DNA of 7,294 nt from Eggerthellaceae bacterium. Lineage in GTDB: Bacteria; Actinomycetota; Coriobacteriia; Coriobacteriales; Eggerthellaceae. The notes beneath the pieces are model-generated. The model worked only from the letters and a program-made list of their open reading frames with translations. It was not told the origin of the DNA and made no database searches. Position 1 is the stretch's first letter. Every line of letters starts with the position of its first letter. The stretch covers positions 12,107 to 19,400 of the forward strand of contig DMNP01000237.1 of assembly GCA_003452695.1 (NCBI GenBank). Direction: 5' to 3'. Positions 5,524-7,294 of the stretch are shown here, piece after piece. The position numbers and the translations under genes were made by a program.

Positions 5524-5564
5524 AAGCAAAAGATGGCCCTGATTGCCGCCCCATTGCGGAAAGG

Positions 5565-6425
5565 CTATCCGGCATACAGCTCGGGGCGGCGGCGGTCGAA
5601 GTAGGATATGTTGCGCATGCCGTTCTGGGGCAGTTCGCGCGGAAGCGCGCCGCCGATGCGCACGAGCATCAGGTTTTCGTCGCTGCCGCCGTACGAGCTT
5701 AGCAGCGAGCCGTCGGGGGCGTAGGCGGCCATCCCGCCGCCCGCGTCGGCGCACGTGGCCTGCGCGCGGTCCGCATCGGCGCGTGCGGGCAGCGCATCGT
5801 CGGGTTCGCCCGCGCGGCGCAGTGCGTTGCACGCCACGACGAACAGGCCGTTGTCCAGCGCCCGTGCGGGAAGGTAGCGATTCCAGGCCTGCAGCCTGCG
5901 CACGCCGCCCAGGCCGCCCGCATGCGGGGCAAGCAGAAGTTCGGCGCCCTGCGCGCGCAGCGTGGCAGCGATGTCGGCGATGTGCCCTTCCCAACACAGC
6001 TGCACGCCCACGCAGATGCCGCCGATGCGTGCGGTTGCAAGCTCGTCTCCCGCCGAGAACGCCGGCGCCTCGCGTGCGCCCAGGTGCGTTTTGCGATAGC
6101 GCAGACAGCCATCTGCAGAGGCTATTTCATAGGTGTTGAAGGGCCGCAGGGTGCCGCCCCGGTCTTCGGCATAGCCGAACCCGATGGCCAAGTGGCTGCT
6201 GCGCGCGAATTCCCGGATGCGGCGCACGTCGGCCGCGTCGGGGCCGATGGCGGTGTCCATCGCCCGTTCGGTGCTGAAGCCCGTCAGGCTGCATTCGGGA
6301 AAGCACACCAGCGCAACACCTGCTTCCCGCGCCCGTTTCGCCCAGCGGATCATGCGCTGGGCGTTTTCCTGCACGCAGCCCACCTCGCTGCCCAGCTGCA
6401 CGGCTGCTACGATTGCATCTTTCAT
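5565..6425 (-). CDS. Carbon-nitrogen hydrolase (nitrilase superfamily)
   Basis: A 286-residue cytoplasmic enzyme with the full Glu-Lys-Cys catalytic set of the nitrilase superfamily: E44 in FPECSLTGF, K112 in RYRKTHLG, and C144 in GVQLCWEGH. The length and the C-terminal SYFDRRRPELYAG ending also fit the family. Members hydrolyse amides, carbamoyl groups or nitriles to acid plus ammonia; which substrate is used cannot be read from the sequence. The GVQLCWEGH context resembles amidases and carbamoylases more than true nitrilases, an impression only. A segment around 203-230, rich in Ala, Asp and Arg, looks like a loop insertion before the usual PDGS strand. The ATG lies 3 bases after the stop of the upstream transporter, and no clear ribosome binding site is visible, so it is probably translated by coupling. 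The protein converges with the secreted-protein gene, leaving only 41 bases between stops. Confidence 0.9.
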   Translation of the reverse strand: MKDAIVAAVQLGSEVGCVQENAQRMIRWAKRAREAGVALVCFPECSLTGFSTERAMDTAIGPDAADVRRIREFARSSHLAIGFGYAEDRGGTLRPFNTYEIASADGCLRYRKTHLGAREAPAFSAGDELATARIGGICVGVQLCWEGHIADIAATLRAQGAELLLAPHAGGLGGVRRLQAWNRYLPARALDNGLFVVACNALRRAGEPDDALPARADADRAQATCADAGGGMAAYAPDGSLLSSYGGSDENLMLVRIGGALPRELPQNGMRNISYFDRRRPELYAG

Positions 6426-6428
6426 GGC

Positions 6429-7294
6429 CTAGTCCGCGGAACCGTTCCCGCCCTGCGCGTGTGCGTCGGGAACGTTTCGCCTGCTCCTTCCGTGAACGAT
6501 ATGGTACACGATGCCCGCCAACACGGCCACGCCCGCCAGCAGCAGGTATACGCCGCTGTATCCGAGGGCGGGCAGGATGGCGCCGATGGCAACCGGGCCG
6601 ATGCCCGTGCCCAGGTCCATGCTCATGAAGAAGGTGGAGTTCGCCTTGCCCAGCTCGTCGGGCGGGGTGTCGCGCGCGATGACGGCCTGCACGATGGACT
6701 GTATGGCGCCGATGCCGAAGCCCGCGAAGACGGCAGAGGCCAGCAGCAGGGCGCCGTTGGCGGCCAGCGCCAGCACGACGAAGCCAATGGCAAGCGATGC
6801 GAAGCACGCATAGATGGTGGAGTTTTCGCCCTTGCGGTCCACGCGCCTTCCCACGGGCGGGCGCGTTATCAGGATGACTGCCGCATACACCACGAAGTAC
6901 AGGCTTACCGCATCGGTCAGGCCACGCCAATCGGCATAGGACGTAACGAACGACAGGATGCCCGCATAGCCGAAATACACCAGGAACAGCACGATGCCCA
7001 GGGGAACCACCGAAAGCTGGACGAACGACGATATGCCGCGGGCGCGGATGTGGCGCGGCTCGATGCGGCGCGCCTCGGCCGGCGGGATGGTCACGAGCAG
7101 CGAACAGGCAAGCGCCAGCACCGACACGGCAGCAGCGGCCACGAACATCCCCGCATATCCGCCCGACAAGTTGGTCAGCACTATGGCGGCGAAGGGGCCG
7201 ATGCCCGTTGCCAGCGCCTGCATCATCGAGAAATACCCGATGCCCTCGCCGTAGCGGCTCGGTGGGATGACCAGGGCAGCGCCAGCAGCCGCCG
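6429..7294 (-). CDS. Major facilitator superfamily transporter (5' end outside window)
   Basis: The frame is open to the window edge, giving the last 287 residues of a membrane transporter. Visible hydrophobic segments lie at about residues 25-42, 47-68, 89-119, 127-144, 158-178, 180-205, 225-242 and 246-266, enough for roughly the second two thirds of a 12-helix MFS protein. VIPPSRYGEGIGYFSMMQAL near the start fits the loop and helix before the centre of the protein. RPPVGRRVDRKGE (144-156) matches the motif-A repeat between helices 8 and 9, and ARDTPPDELGKANSTF is the usual loop after helix 10. The C-terminal tail is short and hydrophilic. It probably exchanges small polar or drug-like solutes; the adjacent hydrolase suggests it imports that enzyme's substrate or exports its product. 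Specificity is unknown. Confidence 0.88.
   Translation of the reverse strand, partial: AAAGAALVIPPSRYGEGIGYFSMMQALATGIGPFAAIVLTNLSGGYAGMFVAAAAVSVLALACSLLVTIPPAEARRIEPRHIRARGISSFVQLSVVPLGIVLFLVYFGYAGILSFVTSYADWRGLTDAVSLYFVVYAAVILITRPPVGRRVDRKGENSTIYACFASLAIGFVVLALAANGALLLASAVFAGFGIGAIQSIVQAVIARDTPPDELGKANSTFFMSMDLGTGIGPVAIGAILPALGYSGVYLLLAGVAVLAGIVYHIVHGRSRRNVPDAHAQGGNGSAD

Noticed and set aside
5524..5564. Bidirectional terminator between the convergent genes
   Set aside because: Only a 4-base stem (CCGC/GCGG, within 5546-5560) is visible and no T run follows directly on either strand, so it is not supported.

Overview
The window is GC-rich DNA, and its gene types (a BspA-like surface protein, AraC-type regulators with effector domains, an MFS/nitrilase pair) would fit a gut or oral high-GC anaerobe such as a member of the Coriobacteriia (Eggerthellaceae). 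That assignment is an impression from style and composition. No rRNA, tRNA or diagnostic housekeeping gene is present to prove it.

Layout. Minus strand, 1-1583: the N-terminal 527 residues of a large secreted surface protein, with a signal peptide, a BspA/DUF285-like leucine-rich region and two tandem repeats of about 80 residues. Its 3' end lies outside the window. Its start codon overlaps the stop of a 15-codon leader ORF (1580-1627) that has the better ribosome binding site. Minus strand, 1847-4130: one long AraC-family regulator gene built as two successive AraC helix-turn-helix plus effector-domain modules. As written it is split into two reading frames by a run of nine G (C9 on the + strand, 2844-2852) inside the second DNA-binding domain. 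One G fewer would join the frames into a protein of about 754-760 residues. Positions 4131-4896 hold no gene but are packed with repeats: a dyad of AT-rich half-sites (4218-4251), a degenerate 31-33 bp tandem repeat with a 64 bp higher-order copy (4311-4483), two related 71 bp palindromic REP-like elements (4479-4549 and 4604-4674) and a GC-rich 20 bp direct repeat (4687-4732). Plus strand, 4897-5523: a small, lysine-rich secreted protein of unknown function. Minus strand, 7294-5565: an MFS transporter (5' end outside the window) followed 3 bp later by a nitrilase-superfamily amidohydrolase. These two are probably one transport-and-hydrolysis unit.

How it may work together. The regulator gene and the surface-protein gene point the same way and are neighbours, and the regulator carries a homopolymer tract able to slip. 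The most interesting hypothesis is therefore a phase-variable regulator: G9 would give a protein with one complete module, G8 a protein with two, possibly controlling the adjacent surface protein. A decayed gene or a homopolymer base-calling error explains the same sequence and has to be excluded first.
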